Source: an uncultured Angelakisella sp.
GTDB taxonomy: Bacteria; Bacillota; Clostridia; Oscillospirales; Ruminococcaceae
Direction of reading: 5' to 3'
Length of the DNA stretch: 27,945 bases
Assembly (NCBI GenBank): GCA_910585525.1
Contig: CAJUFR010000027.1
Coordinates: forward strand, 1-27,945
Each line of letters starts with the position of its first letter. The first letter of the stretch is position 1. The notes below the pieces were generated by a model. That model was not told the origin of the DNA. It did no database searches and saw only the letters and a program-made list of their open reading frames with translations. Shown piece after piece: positions 21,597 through 27,945 of this stretch. The position numbers and the translations under genes are program-made.

Positions 21597-23414
21597 ATGA
21601 GCCAACGAGAGGACAAAAACAGCGAGACCACCAAAGACACCAGCCACAGATCGTTGCTCTTTTCCCTTTGGAAAAAAATGACCGGCGGCAAAGGGGAAAA
21701 AGGAAAGAAAGCCCCCGCCCAAGGGGAACCGGAGGCCCCGCTCCCCCAGGCCCAGGAGGTCCCGGAGGAGGATATCCCCATCCAGCCGGAGGAACTCCCC
21801 TTTGAGAAGGAGCCTGCCCCCGATGAACTGATGGAATACTATATCCTCTTCTGCCAGGAGCATGGGAAGGAAGAGGATCGGGACGTGGTGGAGGACTTCT
21901 GTACCGGGGAGCAGCCGGATACCGCTTTCCTTAAGCAGGTGTTCTCCCAGGCGGAGGCCAAGGCGGCCGCGGTGATGAAGGAATACCACAAGCAGGCCCG
22001 GCTGGCCATGATGAAGGTGGAGCAGCGGCGCAAGGAGCAGCAGCGCCAGCAGGAGGGCAAGCCGGAGACAGCCCCGGCCGCCCAGGAGGAACAGGTCCCG
22101 ATGCCGCCCCTCAACGGCCAGGTACTGGTGTTCTGCGCCCCGGACTGGAGCGCCGCCTGGGGCTTTGTCCTGCCCGCCCTGGGGGACGGGGAGCCGGTGA
22201 CCTGGGAGACGGTGCTGTCCACCCTGGAGGAAAGAAAGGTCACCTTCGGCATCGACCAGGAGGCGGTGAACCGCCTGGCCACCCCCGAGGGCGCCTTTAC
22301 GCTGCAAAAGCTGGCCGCCTGCAAACCCCCGGTCCGGGGGGAGGACGGCAAGACCATCGAGCACTTCCCCCGCACTGTGGGCACCCCCCAGATCGTGGAG
22401 AACGCCCAGGGCATCGTGGACTTCAACAACCTGGACTGGCTCACCCACATCGACCAGGGCACGGTGATCTGCGAGGTAGTGCAGCCCTCCCAGGGGGTGC
22501 CGGGCACCAACATCCAGGGCAACCCCATGCGCCCCTACAACGGCAAAAAAGCGGTGCTGCCCAAGGGGGATAACGTTGTAGCCAACGAGGACGGCAGCGC
22601 CCTTATCTCCAAGATAGACGGCCAGATCTCCTTCCGGGACGGCAAGTTCCATGTCAACAACGTCATCGTCATCCAGGGGGACGTGGACCTTTCCACCGGC
22701 AGCATCAACGTCCAGGGGGACGTGGTCATCCACGGCAACGTGCGGGCCGGCTTTACCGTCACCGCCAGCGGCAACGTCACCATCGGCGGCCTGGTGGAGG
22801 GCTGCCAGATCACCGCCGGCGGCTCGGTGGTGGTGAACCGGGGGATGAACGGCAACGTCACCGGCAGCATCACCGCCGGCAAGGACGTCATCTGCAAGTA
22901 TATGGAGAACGCCAACGTCAGCGCCATGGGCGAGGTCCGCATGGACAGCATCGTCAACTGCGACATCGCCGCCCGGGGCAAGATCACCGTCAAGACCGGC
23001 CGGGGCGTCATCATCGGCGGCACCGTCCGGGGCATGGGCGGCATCGAGGCCAAGACTATCGGCAACTTCGCCGGGCGGCTCACCACCCTGGTCATCGGCC
23101 CCACCCCCCGGTTCATCAAGGAAAAGGCCCAGATCGAAGAGGAACTGGGGCGGCTCCAGAAGGAGATCGAGGACAAAAAGGGCACCGGCCAGGCCTCGCT
23201 GCTCCAGATGAAGGAGAAGCCGCTGAAAAAGGCGTTGGAGGAATTCGAACTCCAGGAGGCTGCCGCCGCCCAGAAGCAGGTGGTGGCCAGCACCCTCTAT
23301 CCCCCCGTCCAGGTGACCATCGGCGGCGTGCTGAAAAACATCGGCAAGTCCTACTCCCCCTGCCGCGTCTACCTGGACGCCAAGGAGAGCATCATCAAGA
23401 TCATCAACGTATAA
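21597..23414 (+). CDS. FapA family protein (DUF342, polymer-forming beta-helix)
   Basis: A 605-residue cytoplasmic protein. The first ~175 residues are charged and low in complexity (Lys/Glu/Pro/Gln) and contain a helical segment rich in Glu, Gln and Arg. The rest is the FapA/DUF342 domain: PQIVENAQGIVDFNN, VPGTNIQGNP, then a beta-helix of GDV/GNV turns (GDVDLSTGSINVQGDVVIHGN seen in parts) and a coiled-coil tail (~495-555, EKAQIEEELGRLQKEIE). Despite the name 'flagellar assembly protein A', the family also occurs in non-motile spore formers, where it may form scaffold or polymer structures, and no flagellar gene is visible here. AGGAGGTG before ATG 21597 fixes the start. It is a single-gene unit with its own promoter. 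Confidence 0.88.
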   Translation: MSQREDKNSETTKDTSHRSLLFSLWKKMTGGKGEKGKKAPAQGEPEAPLPQAQEVPEEDIPIQPEELPFEKEPAPDELMEYYILFCQEHGKEEDRDVVEDFCTGEQPDTAFLKQVFSQAEAKAAAVMKEYHKQARLAMMKVEQRRKEQQRQQEGKPETAPAAQEEQVPMPPLNGQVLVFCAPDWSAAWGFVLPALGDGEPVTWETVLSTLEERKVTFGIDQEAVNRLATPEGAFTLQKLAACKPPVRGEDGKTIEHFPRTVGTPQIVENAQGIVDFNNLDWLTHIDQGTVICEVVQPSQGVPGTNIQGNPMRPYNGKKAVLPKGDNVVANEDGSALISKIDGQISFRDGKFHVNNVIVIQGDVDLSTGSINVQGDVVIHGNVRAGFTVTASGNVTIGGLVEGCQITAGGSVVVNRGMNGNVTGSITAGKDVICKYMENANVSAMGEVRMDSIVNCDIAARGKITVKTGRGVIIGGTVRGMGGIEAKTIGNFAGRLTTLVIGPTPRFIKEKAQIEEELGRLQKEIEDKKGTGQASLLQMKEKPLKKALEEFELQEAAAAQKQVVASTLYPPVQVTIGGVLKNIGKSYSPCRVYLDAKESIIKIINV

Positions 23415-23433
23415 AAATTTTCAGAAAATTTTT
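23413..23433 (+). terminator. AT-only hairpin after the FapA-family gene
   Basis: AAAAATTTT/AAAATTTTT (9 bp) around CAG, overlapping the TAA stop and ending in Ts. A weak stem, so termination is likely incomplete. Confidence 0.45.
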
Positions 23434-23443
23434 CCTTCCTCCA

Positions 23444-23470
23444 TGAATGGATACGCCTTTCCCATTCGTG
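23444..23470 (+). promoter_or_regulatory. Candidate ECF-type promoter or operator dyad of the signalling operon
   Basis: TGAATGG (23444-23450) and CGTG (23467-23470) have roughly the TGAA..-N16/17-CGT layout of ECF promoters, which would give autoregulation by the ECF factor in the same operon. The same bases form an inverted repeat, GAATGG/CCATTC, with an 11-bp spacer, so an operator is an alternative reading. Confidence 0.3.
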
Positions 23471-23519
23471 TTATAGGCAGAGGGCGAAAAGCCCATCAAA
23501 AAACATGGAGGAATGAGAC

Positions 23520-23852
23520 ATGATGAAACGAGTTTTGATAGCCGCCCTGGCGGTGGCCCTGCTGCTGACTGTAGGGACCACCAGCGCCTTTGCCCACGGG
23601 CGCGGCCACGGCCAGGGACATGGCTACTATTACGTGGACGCCAACAACGATGGCGTTTGTGACAACTATGGCACCGGCGTCTGTTCCCATCTGGATGCCA
23701 ACGGCGATGGCATCTGCGACAACGGCTGCGGGGTCTGCTTTGTGGACGCCGACGGCGACGGGGTCTGTGACAACGCTGTCTCCGGGGTCTGCCCCCAGGA
23801 CGGCACAGGCTATGGTCACGGCCACGGCTGCGGAAGGGGACGGAGCTGGTAA
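23520..23852 (+). CDS. Small secreted Ca-loop, His- and Cys-rich protein
   Basis: A 110-residue precursor. Residues 1-25 are a signal peptide (MMKRVLIAALAVALLLTVGTTSAFA, cut after AFA). The mature N-terminus is His/Gly-rich (HGRGHGQGHG). Three repeats follow at ~40-49, ~59-68 and ~76-85, each DANxDGxCDN-like, which place Asp/Asn at calcium-binding-loop positions as in EF-hand, dockerin or thrombospondin-3 motifs. Each is accompanied by Cys, giving eight Cys in the mature protein. The tail GHGHGCGRGRSW is again His-rich. The protein should be exported and bind metal (calcium through the Asp loops, and/or Zn, Ni or Cu through His and Cys). It lies 22 bp before an ECF sigma gene and an RsgI-like anti-sigma gene, so it may be the sensed or controlled component. 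GGAGGA precedes the ATG; a second ATG three bases on would be equivalent. Confidence 0.8.
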   Translation: MMKRVLIAALAVALLLTVGTTSAFAHGRGHGQGHGYYYVDANNDGVCDNYGTGVCSHLDANGDGICDNGCGVCFVDADGDGVCDNAVSGVCPQDGTGYGHGHGCGRGRSW

Positions 23853-23874
23853 TAACCGGCTGCGTGGTGGAGCG

Positions 23875-24357
23875 ATGCGGAGCGAGCAAGAGGTGAACAG
23901 CGCCATCGAGCGGTACGCCGGTACCGTCCGGCGGCTCTGCACGGTATACTTGAAGAATGATGCGGATACCGAGGACATATTTCAAACGGTGTTTTTGAAG
24001 TATGTCCTTTGTCCTATTGCCTTCCGGGACCAGGAGCACGAAAAAGCCTGGCTCATCCGGGTCACCATCAACGCCTGCAAGGACCAGCTGCGGAGTTTCT
24101 TCCGCAGCCACACGGTGCCGCTGGAGGCGGTGGCGGAGCAGGCCGCCCCAGACGGGACCCGGCACCGGGAGGTGCTGGAGGCGGTGCTCTCGCTGCCCCG
24201 GCGCTGTCGGGACATAGTCTACCTTCACTACTACGAGGGCTACACCGCCCCGGAGATCGGCCGGATGCTGGGCAGGAACGTCAACACCGTCTACACCCTG
24301 TTGACACGCTCGAAAAAGCTGCTTCGGGAAAAGCTGGGAGGTGATGGGGATGGATGA
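23875..24357 (+). CDS. ECF-type RNA polymerase sigma factor
   Basis: A 160-residue sigma-70-family factor with only regions 2 and 4. Region 2 is seen in YLKNDADTEDIFQTVFLKY and EKAWLIRVTINACKDQ. Region 4 has LPRRCRDIVYLHYYEGYTAPEIG and RMLGRNVNTVYTLLTRSKKLL, quoted here in shortened pieces. It directs RNA polymerase to a small set of promoters when freed from its anti-sigma factor. The start at 23875 follows GGTGGAG; no earlier start in this frame makes sense because the upstream gene occupies it. It overlaps the next gene by 8 bp, a tight coupling typical of sigma/anti-sigma pairs. Its partner is RsgI-like, although classic RsgI proteins pair with sigma-I, not with ECF factors. Confidence 0.9.
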   Translation: MRSEQEVNSAIERYAGTVRRLCTVYLKNDADTEDIFQTVFLKYVLCPIAFRDQEHEKAWLIRVTINACKDQLRSFFRSHTVPLEAVAEQAAPDGTRHREVLEAVLSLPRRCRDIVYLHYYEGYTAPEIGRMLGRNVNTVYTLLTRSKKLLREKLGGDGDG

Positions 24358-25084
24358 GCGGATCAAGGCGGCCTTTGACCAGATCGAGGCGGACCCGGGG
24401 CTGAAGGAACGGACCCGATCCTTTGTGGCGGAGCGGACCCGGAACTACCGCCGTTCCCCGGCACCGCCATACGCAAAGCGGCTGGCGGTGGCTGCCTGTC
24501 TGGTCCTGACCCTGGCGGGGGGCTGGTGGCTCTGGATGGTCCCGGCGGCGGAGATCAGCATCGACGTCAACCCCTCCATCGAGTTGGCGGTGAACCGGAT
24601 GGACCGGGTCATCGCCGTGGAGGGCCGCAACGACGACGGGCGGCAGCTGGCCGGGTCGCTGGACCTGCGGTTCACCGGCTACACCCAGGCGGTGGAGGCG
24701 GTGCTGGACAGCCCCCAGCTGGCCCCCCTGGTGGAGCGGGGGGAACCGGTGACCATCACGGTGGTGGGCAGCGACCAACAGCGCCAGGCCCGGATGCTGT
24801 CCCAGGTGGAATCCTGCACGGCGGGGCGGCAGAACACCTACTGCTGCGCCGCCCACCCCCGGGAGGTCTCGGCGGCCCACGGGGAGGGGCTATCCTGCGG
24901 CAAATACAAGCTGTTCCTGGAATTGCAGCGCCTGGACCCGGGCATCACGGTGGAGGAGGTCCAGGGGATGACCATGGGGGAACTGCTGGAGCGCATCCAA
25001 AGCCTGTCCCCGCCGGGGGAGAAGGAGGCATGGACCCGGGGCGGCCAGGGCCACGGGCATCACCACCAGCACGGCAGACAATAA
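24350..25084 (+). CDS. RsgI-like transmembrane anti-sigma factor with His-rich outer tail
   Basis: A 244-residue single-pass membrane protein. Residues 1-43 are cytoplasmic and should bind the ECF factor. The helix is ~44-64 (LAVAACLVLTLAGGWWLW). Just outside the membrane is ISIDVNPSIELAVNRMDRV; the SIDVNPSIEL motif is the hallmark of RsgI proteins, where the Asn-Pro bond (here Asn74-Pro75) is cut spontaneously before regulated proteolysis. A juxtamembrane domain follows, then residues ~155-185 with Cys156, Cys165, Cys166 and Cys183, then GLSCGKYKLFLELQRL. The last 14 residues, GGQGHGHHHQHGRQ, are a His-rich tail like the one in the secreted protein two genes upstream. ATG 24350 is chosen over GTG 24341 and ATG 24344 because GGGAGG is then properly spaced. 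The signal sensed is unknown; a metal is a reasonable guess. Confidence 0.8.
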   Translation: MDERIKAAFDQIEADPGLKERTRSFVAERTRNYRRSPAPPYAKRLAVAACLVLTLAGGWWLWMVPAAEISIDVNPSIELAVNRMDRVIAVEGRNDDGRQLAGSLDLRFTGYTQAVEAVLDSPQLAPLVERGEPVTITVVGSDQQRQARMLSQVESCTAGRQNTYCCAAHPREVSAAHGEGLSCGKYKLFLELQRLDPGITVEEVQGMTMGELLERIQSLSPPGEKEAWTRGGQGHGHHHQHGRQ

Positions 25085-25096
25085 GACCATGAGACC

Positions 25097-25135
25097 GGAC
25101 CAGGGGCCCGCTGCTTTGCGGCAGGCCCCTGGTCC
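25097..25135. terminator. Hairpin between the convergent anti-sigma and flavoenzyme genes
   Basis: A 12-bp stem, GGACCAGGGGCC with its complement, plus an inner pair around a GC-rich loop. There is no T-run, so it is a structural rather than a classical intrinsic terminator. It may serve both converging units. Confidence 0.55.
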
Positions 25136-25163
25136 TAAATTTGGATGGAGAGAAGATGTTGTT

Positions 25164-27101
25164 TTAGATGCGGATGGCGGCGCGATAGGCGGTGTGGATG
25201 GCGTCGAAGATCTTACCGGCCTTGACGGCGTCGCCCACCAGGTAGGCTTCCTTGCCGGCGGCGATGAGTTCGTTGTACAGCCCCTGCTCCGCCTTGAGGC
25301 CCAGGGCCAGGATGACGGTGTCGGCCTCGATGGTCTCCTCGCCCTTCTTGGAGGAAACACGGGCGCCGTTGTCCAGCACCTCCTCCAGGCGGGTCTCGGT
25401 GAGGACACGCATGTCGGTCTTGGCGATGCGCTCGCTGTAGGCCAGGAAGTCGGTGACCGCCACGTCCTTCATGATCTTGGGCAGCATCTCCACCAGGGTG
25501 ACGCTGTGGCCGTTCTCGGCCAGGTCCAGGGCGGTCTCGGTGCCCACCAGGCCGCCGCCGATGACCACGATCTTTTTGCCCACCGGCTTGGCGCCGTTGA
25601 TGGCGCTGAGGCAGTCCACGGCGATGGGCTTTTCCACCCCGGGGATGTTGGGGATGATGGGCAGGGAGCCGGTGGCGCAGATCACCACGTCGTACGCTGC
25701 CAGCTTGGCGACGTCGGCCTTCTCCCGGAGGACCGGGACGCCCAGCTTCTCCAGGGCGGTCATCTGGTACTTCATGAAGGGCCGGATATCCGCCTTGAAC
25801 TCGGGGGCGGCAGCCTCGTGGAGCAGGCCGCCGTTCTCCGGTTTCTCCTCGTAGATGGTAACGTCATGGCCACGGAGTTTCAGGACCCGGGCGGCCTCCA
25901 TACCGGCGGTGCCGCCGCCTACCACGGCCACCTTCTTCTTGACCGGGGCGGGGGTGATCTTCAGTTCGCCCTCGCGGCTCACCACCGGGTTGACGGCGCA
26001 GGTGATGGCCTTGTAGTTGAAGAAGGTGCGCTCCAGGCAGCCCTCGTTGCAGCGGATGCAGGGACGGATATCCTCGGGGTGGTCAGCGGCGGCCTTGTTG
26101 GGCCACTCGGGATCGGCCCACAGGGGACGGCCCAGGCCGACAAAGTCGCCCTTGCCGCTGGCGATGATCTCCTCGGCGTACTCCGGCAGGGTGATGGAGC
26201 CGGAAGCGATGACCGGGACAGAGACCTCTTTCTTGATGGCCTCGGCAGCCCAGGTGTTGTGGCAGAGGGACATGGCCATAGGGGAGACCTGGTGGATCAT
26301 GGTGTGGTGGTCGCCGCCGGAGATGTGGAAGGCGTCGATGCCCTCCCGCTCCAGCACCTTGGCCATGGCGATGGTGTCCTCGATGGGGAAGCCGTCGGGC
26401 TCGTAGTCGGTGCCGGACAGGCGGATGGTGACCGGGAAGTCGGGGCCCACCTTCTTGCGGACGTCCCGAACGATCTCGACATAGATGCGCATCCGGTTCT
26501 CCAGACTGCCGCCGTAGAGGTCGGTGCGGTGGTTGGTGTGGGGGGAGAAGAAGTTGGTCAGCAGGTAGCCATGGGCCCCGTGGATCTCCACCAACTCGAA
26601 CCCGGCCTTCTTGGCCCGCAGGGCGGAATCGCCGAAGGCGTGGACGATGTCCTGGATCTCCTCGATGGTGAGGATATGGGGCACGGACTGGACGCCGTAC
26701 TGGTCCCACAGCTTGGGCCAGGGGAGGGCGGAGGGGGCGCAGATGGGCTGGGTGCCCAGGAACTTCTGACGGCCGCAGTGCTCGATCTGGATGGCCGGGG
26801 CCGCTCCCATCTCCCGGATGTTCTCCGCCAGCCAGGCCAGGCCGGGGATGTGCTCGTTGCTGGAGATACCCAGGTGGCAGTGGGCGGACTTGGCGCCGAT
26901 ATCATCCACATAGGCGTACTCCACCACGATGCAGCCCGCGCCGCCAGCTGCCTGATCCCGGTAGTACCGCACCAAACGCTCGGAAACAGTGCCATCCATG
27001 TTGCTCATACCGGAGGACTGGGGCGCCTTGAGGATGCGGTTTTTGAGGGTCAGGGTGCCGATCTTGGCAGGGGAGAACAGATTGGGGAACATCTTGGACA
27101 T
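25164..27101 (-). CDS. NADH:flavin oxidoreductase with FMN, 4Fe-4S and FAD domains (BaiCD/BaiH/2-enoate reductase type)
   Basis: A 645-residue flavoenzyme. Residues 1 to ~370 are an Old-Yellow-Enzyme TIM barrel binding FMN (LKNRILKAPQSSG; active-site region EIHGAHGYLL then RTDLYGGSLENR). A 4Fe-4S cluster site follows (CIRCNEGC plus a fourth Cys 12 residues on). The C-terminal half has two dinucleotide-binding motifs (GGGTAGMEAA and GGGLVGTETA) for FAD and NAD(P)H. This layout is that of 2,4-dienoyl-CoA reductase, 2-enoate reductase, trimethylamine dehydrogenase and the bile-acid enzymes BaiCD and BaiH. The substrate cannot be assigned, and no other bai gene is visible. AGGAGGT lies 9 bases before ATG 27101. 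It is divergent from the CRP/FNR regulator, so control by that protein is likely. Confidence 0.9.
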   Translation of the reverse strand: MSKMFPNLFSPAKIGTLTLKNRILKAPQSSGMSNMDGTVSERLVRYYRDQAAGGAGCIVVEYAYVDDIGAKSAHCHLGISSNEHIPGLAWLAENIREMGAAPAIQIEHCGRQKFLGTQPICAPSALPWPKLWDQYGVQSVPHILTIEEIQDIVHAFGDSALRAKKAGFELVEIHGAHGYLLTNFFSPHTNHRTDLYGGSLENRMRIYVEIVRDVRKKVGPDFPVTIRLSGTDYEPDGFPIEDTIAMAKVLEREGIDAFHISGGDHHTMIHQVSPMAMSLCHNTWAAEAIKKEVSVPVIASGSITLPEYAEEIIASGKGDFVGLGRPLWADPEWPNKAAADHPEDIRPCIRCNEGCLERTFFNYKAITCAVNPVVSREGELKITPAPVKKKVAVVGGGTAGMEAARVLKLRGHDVTIYEEKPENGGLLHEAAAPEFKADIRPFMKYQMTALEKLGVPVLREKADVAKLAAYDVVICATGSLPIIPNIPGVEKPIAVDCLSAINGAKPVGKKIVVIGGGLVGTETALDLAENGHSVTLVEMLPKIMKDVAVTDFLAYSERIAKTDMRVLTETRLEEVLDNGARVSSKKGEETIEADTVILALGLKAEQGLYNELIAAGKEAYLVGDAVKAGKIFDAIHTAYRAAIRI

Positions 27102-27185
27102 AACTACATGACCTCCTTGCTGTTGCCGGGGCCCGCCAGGGCCCGCCTCTTTTTGTCCCGCCGGGAGGGGCCTCCCGACAAAATT

Positions 27186-27215
27186 ATTTTAAGACGATTG
27201 ACAATAAAACAACAA
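27186..27215 (-). promoter_or_regulatory. Promoter of the flavoenzyme gene
   Basis: Minus strand TTGTTG (27210-27215), 18-bp spacer, TAAAAT (27186-27191). It overlaps the divergent promoter on the other strand. Confidence 0.5.
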
Positions 27216-27222
27216 TGTCTTA
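27190..27222. promoter_or_regulatory. Long dyad operator between the divergent genes
   Basis: TAAGAC-G-ATTG (27190-27200) and CAAT-GTCTTA (27213-27222) are complementary over ten pairs with a single bulged G, separated by 12 bases. It covers the -35 of both divergent promoters, so one bound dimer could control both units. Confidence 0.6.
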
Positions 27223-27226
27223 TGAT
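27198..27226 (+). promoter_or_regulatory. Sigma-A promoter of the CRP/FNR-family regulator
   Basis: Perfect TTGACA (27198-27203), 17-bp spacer, TATGAT (27221-27226). Confidence 0.75.
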
Positions 27227-27292
27227 ACAGAAGGAGCGTCATATACATGAATTAACAAAACCGTCAAATATGTTCATAAAGGGTGGAAAGAG

Positions 27293-27945
27293 ATGGCAGC
27301 GGCAGAGGCATGGGTAAATTTCATCTTGGACGGGGAACTGGCAGCCCACCGGGAACTTGTGGTGGAAAACGGGGCTCCGCCGGTGCTGTTCCCCCCGGGA
27401 GCGGTACTGAGCCGTTCCGCCGAGGTCCCCGACCGGGTCTACTACCTGCTGGAGGGGATGACCAAGGCATACACCAGCAACGCCAGCGGTTTTGTGCGGC
27501 TGCTGGGGTACCACCGGGCGGACACCATCTGCGTCCTGGACGGCCTGCGGGGCGGGGAGCCCTGCGTGGTCACCATCCAGGCCATCACCCCGGTGAAGGC
27601 GGTGCCCCTCACCTCCCAGGACCTTCACCGTCTGGGCCGTCTCTCCCCGGAGTTCGCCATCGACCTGGCCCTGTTCGTGGCGGACACCCTTCGCCTGATG
27701 TGCTACGACGCCGAAAACCAGAGCATCGGCGACGTGACCACCCGCCTGAAGAACTTCTTCCGCCTGTACATGGGCAGCGCCGACTACCGGCGCAACCACT
27801 ATCTTCCCATGTCCCAGGAGAATCTGGCCTCGGCGGTAAACGCCTCCCGTATCCAGGTGGCCCGCATCTGCTCCCAGCTGCAAAAGCAGGGGGTCATTCG
27901 GACCCGGCGGGGGAAGGTGTTTATTTTGAATGAGGGGGCGTTGGG
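27293..27945 (+). CDS. CRP/FNR-family transcriptional regulator (partial, runs off the right edge)
   Basis: The first 217 residues are visible and the frame is still open at the window end. An N-terminal cyclic-nucleotide-binding-like jelly roll (~25-125: VLFPPGAVLSRSAEVPDR, VYYLLEGMTKAYTSN) is followed by a dimer helix (~130-160). A winged helix-turn-helix (~170-215) reads MSQENLASAVNASRIQVARIC with KQGVIRTRRGKVFIL. No N-terminal Cys cluster for an Fe-S centre is present, so it is not FNR itself; a small-molecule or redox ligand is more likely. GGTGGAAAG precedes ATG 27293. It is divergent from the flavoenzyme gene with overlapping promoters and a shared dyad, the usual arrangement of a local regulator and its target. 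Confidence 0.88.
   Translation, partial: MAAAEAWVNFILDGELAAHRELVVENGAPPVLFPPGAVLSRSAEVPDRVYYLLEGMTKAYTSNASGFVRLLGYHRADTICVLDGLRGGEPCVVTIQAITPVKAVPLTSQDLHRLGRLSPEFAIDLALFVADTLRLMCYDAENQSIGDVTTRLKNFFRLYMGSADYRRNHYLPMSQENLASAVNASRIQVARICSQLQKQGVIRTRRGKVFILNEGAL

Noticed and set aside
25089..27317. Long plus-strand frame opposite the flavoenzyme
   Set aside because: Antisense shadow; the minus strand has FMN, Fe-S and dinucleotide motifs and a good ribosome site.

Overview
The window looks like chromosomal DNA from a GC-rich, endospore-forming, anaerobic Clostridia, most likely a gut Oscillospiraceae relative (Flavonifractor/Lawsonibacter/Oscillibacter type). Three things support this: spore genes (spoIIAA-spoIIAB-sigF, yqfC-yqfD, a SpoIID-like protein and a SASP-like peptide behind a textbook sigma-G promoter); anaerobic peroxide defence (two rubrerythrins and PerR); and an Old-Yellow-Enzyme/FeS flavoenzyme. 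Intergenic stretches are short and most genes have strong GGAGG-type ribosome sites. The strong third-position GC bias produces very long antisense reading frames, which I left out.

Layout. (1) 1-1000: the 3' end of a probable large serine recombinase, then a stretch with no intact gene that holds a frameshifted glpP remnant. This looks like the edge of an integrated element or a decayed region. (2) 1.0-1.65 kb: a reverse-type rubrerythrin behind a promoter with a Fur/PerR-like box. (3) 1.70-1.87 kb: a 30-residue Gln/Asn/Lys-rich peptide behind a near-perfect sigma-G promoter. (4) 1.9-4.6 kb: an endonuclease/exonuclease/phosphatase-family protein and a SpoIID-like protein with three peptidoglycan-binding repeats. 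(5) 4.7-6.4 kb: a membrane-anchored surface protein with a Ser/Pro stalk and an Asp/Lys stretch. (6) 6.4-9.8 kb: asnS-nadE operon. (7) 9.8-11.0 kb: perR-rubrerythrin operon. (8) 11.1-12.6 kb: the spoIIA operon. (9) 12.6-13.7 kb: a PRK06851-like protein that has lost both P-loops. (10) 13.8-16.7 kb: a large repeat-rich surface protein with an NPNTG sorting-like end and an unusual leader with two terminator-like hairpins. (11) 16.7-18.3 kb: yqfC-yqfD. (12) 18.5-21.5 kb: a probable operon of two alpha/beta-hydrolase esterases and an ATP-grasp ligase. (13) 21.5-23.4 kb: a FapA/DUF342 protein. (14) 23.4-25.1 kb: a compact signalling operon with a secreted Ca-loop/His/Cys-rich small protein, an ECF sigma factor and an RsgI-like membrane anti-sigma factor with a His-rich outer tail. 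(15) 25.2-27.9 kb: a BaiCD/BaiH/2-enoate-reductase-type flavoenzyme divergent from a CRP/FNR-family regulator, with overlapping promoters on one dyad.

How the parts fit. PerR probably controls its own operon and perhaps the distant reverse rubrerythrin, since both have operator-like AT-rich dyads just downstream of sigma-A promoters. SpoIIAA, SpoIIAB and SigF form the forespore sigma switch; sigma-F activates sigma-G, which would fire the SASP-like peptide. The CRP/FNR protein is the natural candidate to control the adjacent flavoenzyme. The best candidate for an undescribed system is the secreted-protein/ECF/RsgI-like operon, because metal-binding character is seen both in the secreted protein and in the outer domain of the anti-sigma factor. 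The esterase-esterase-ATP-grasp operon is the second. All family calls come from reading the translated sequence; no database search was run.
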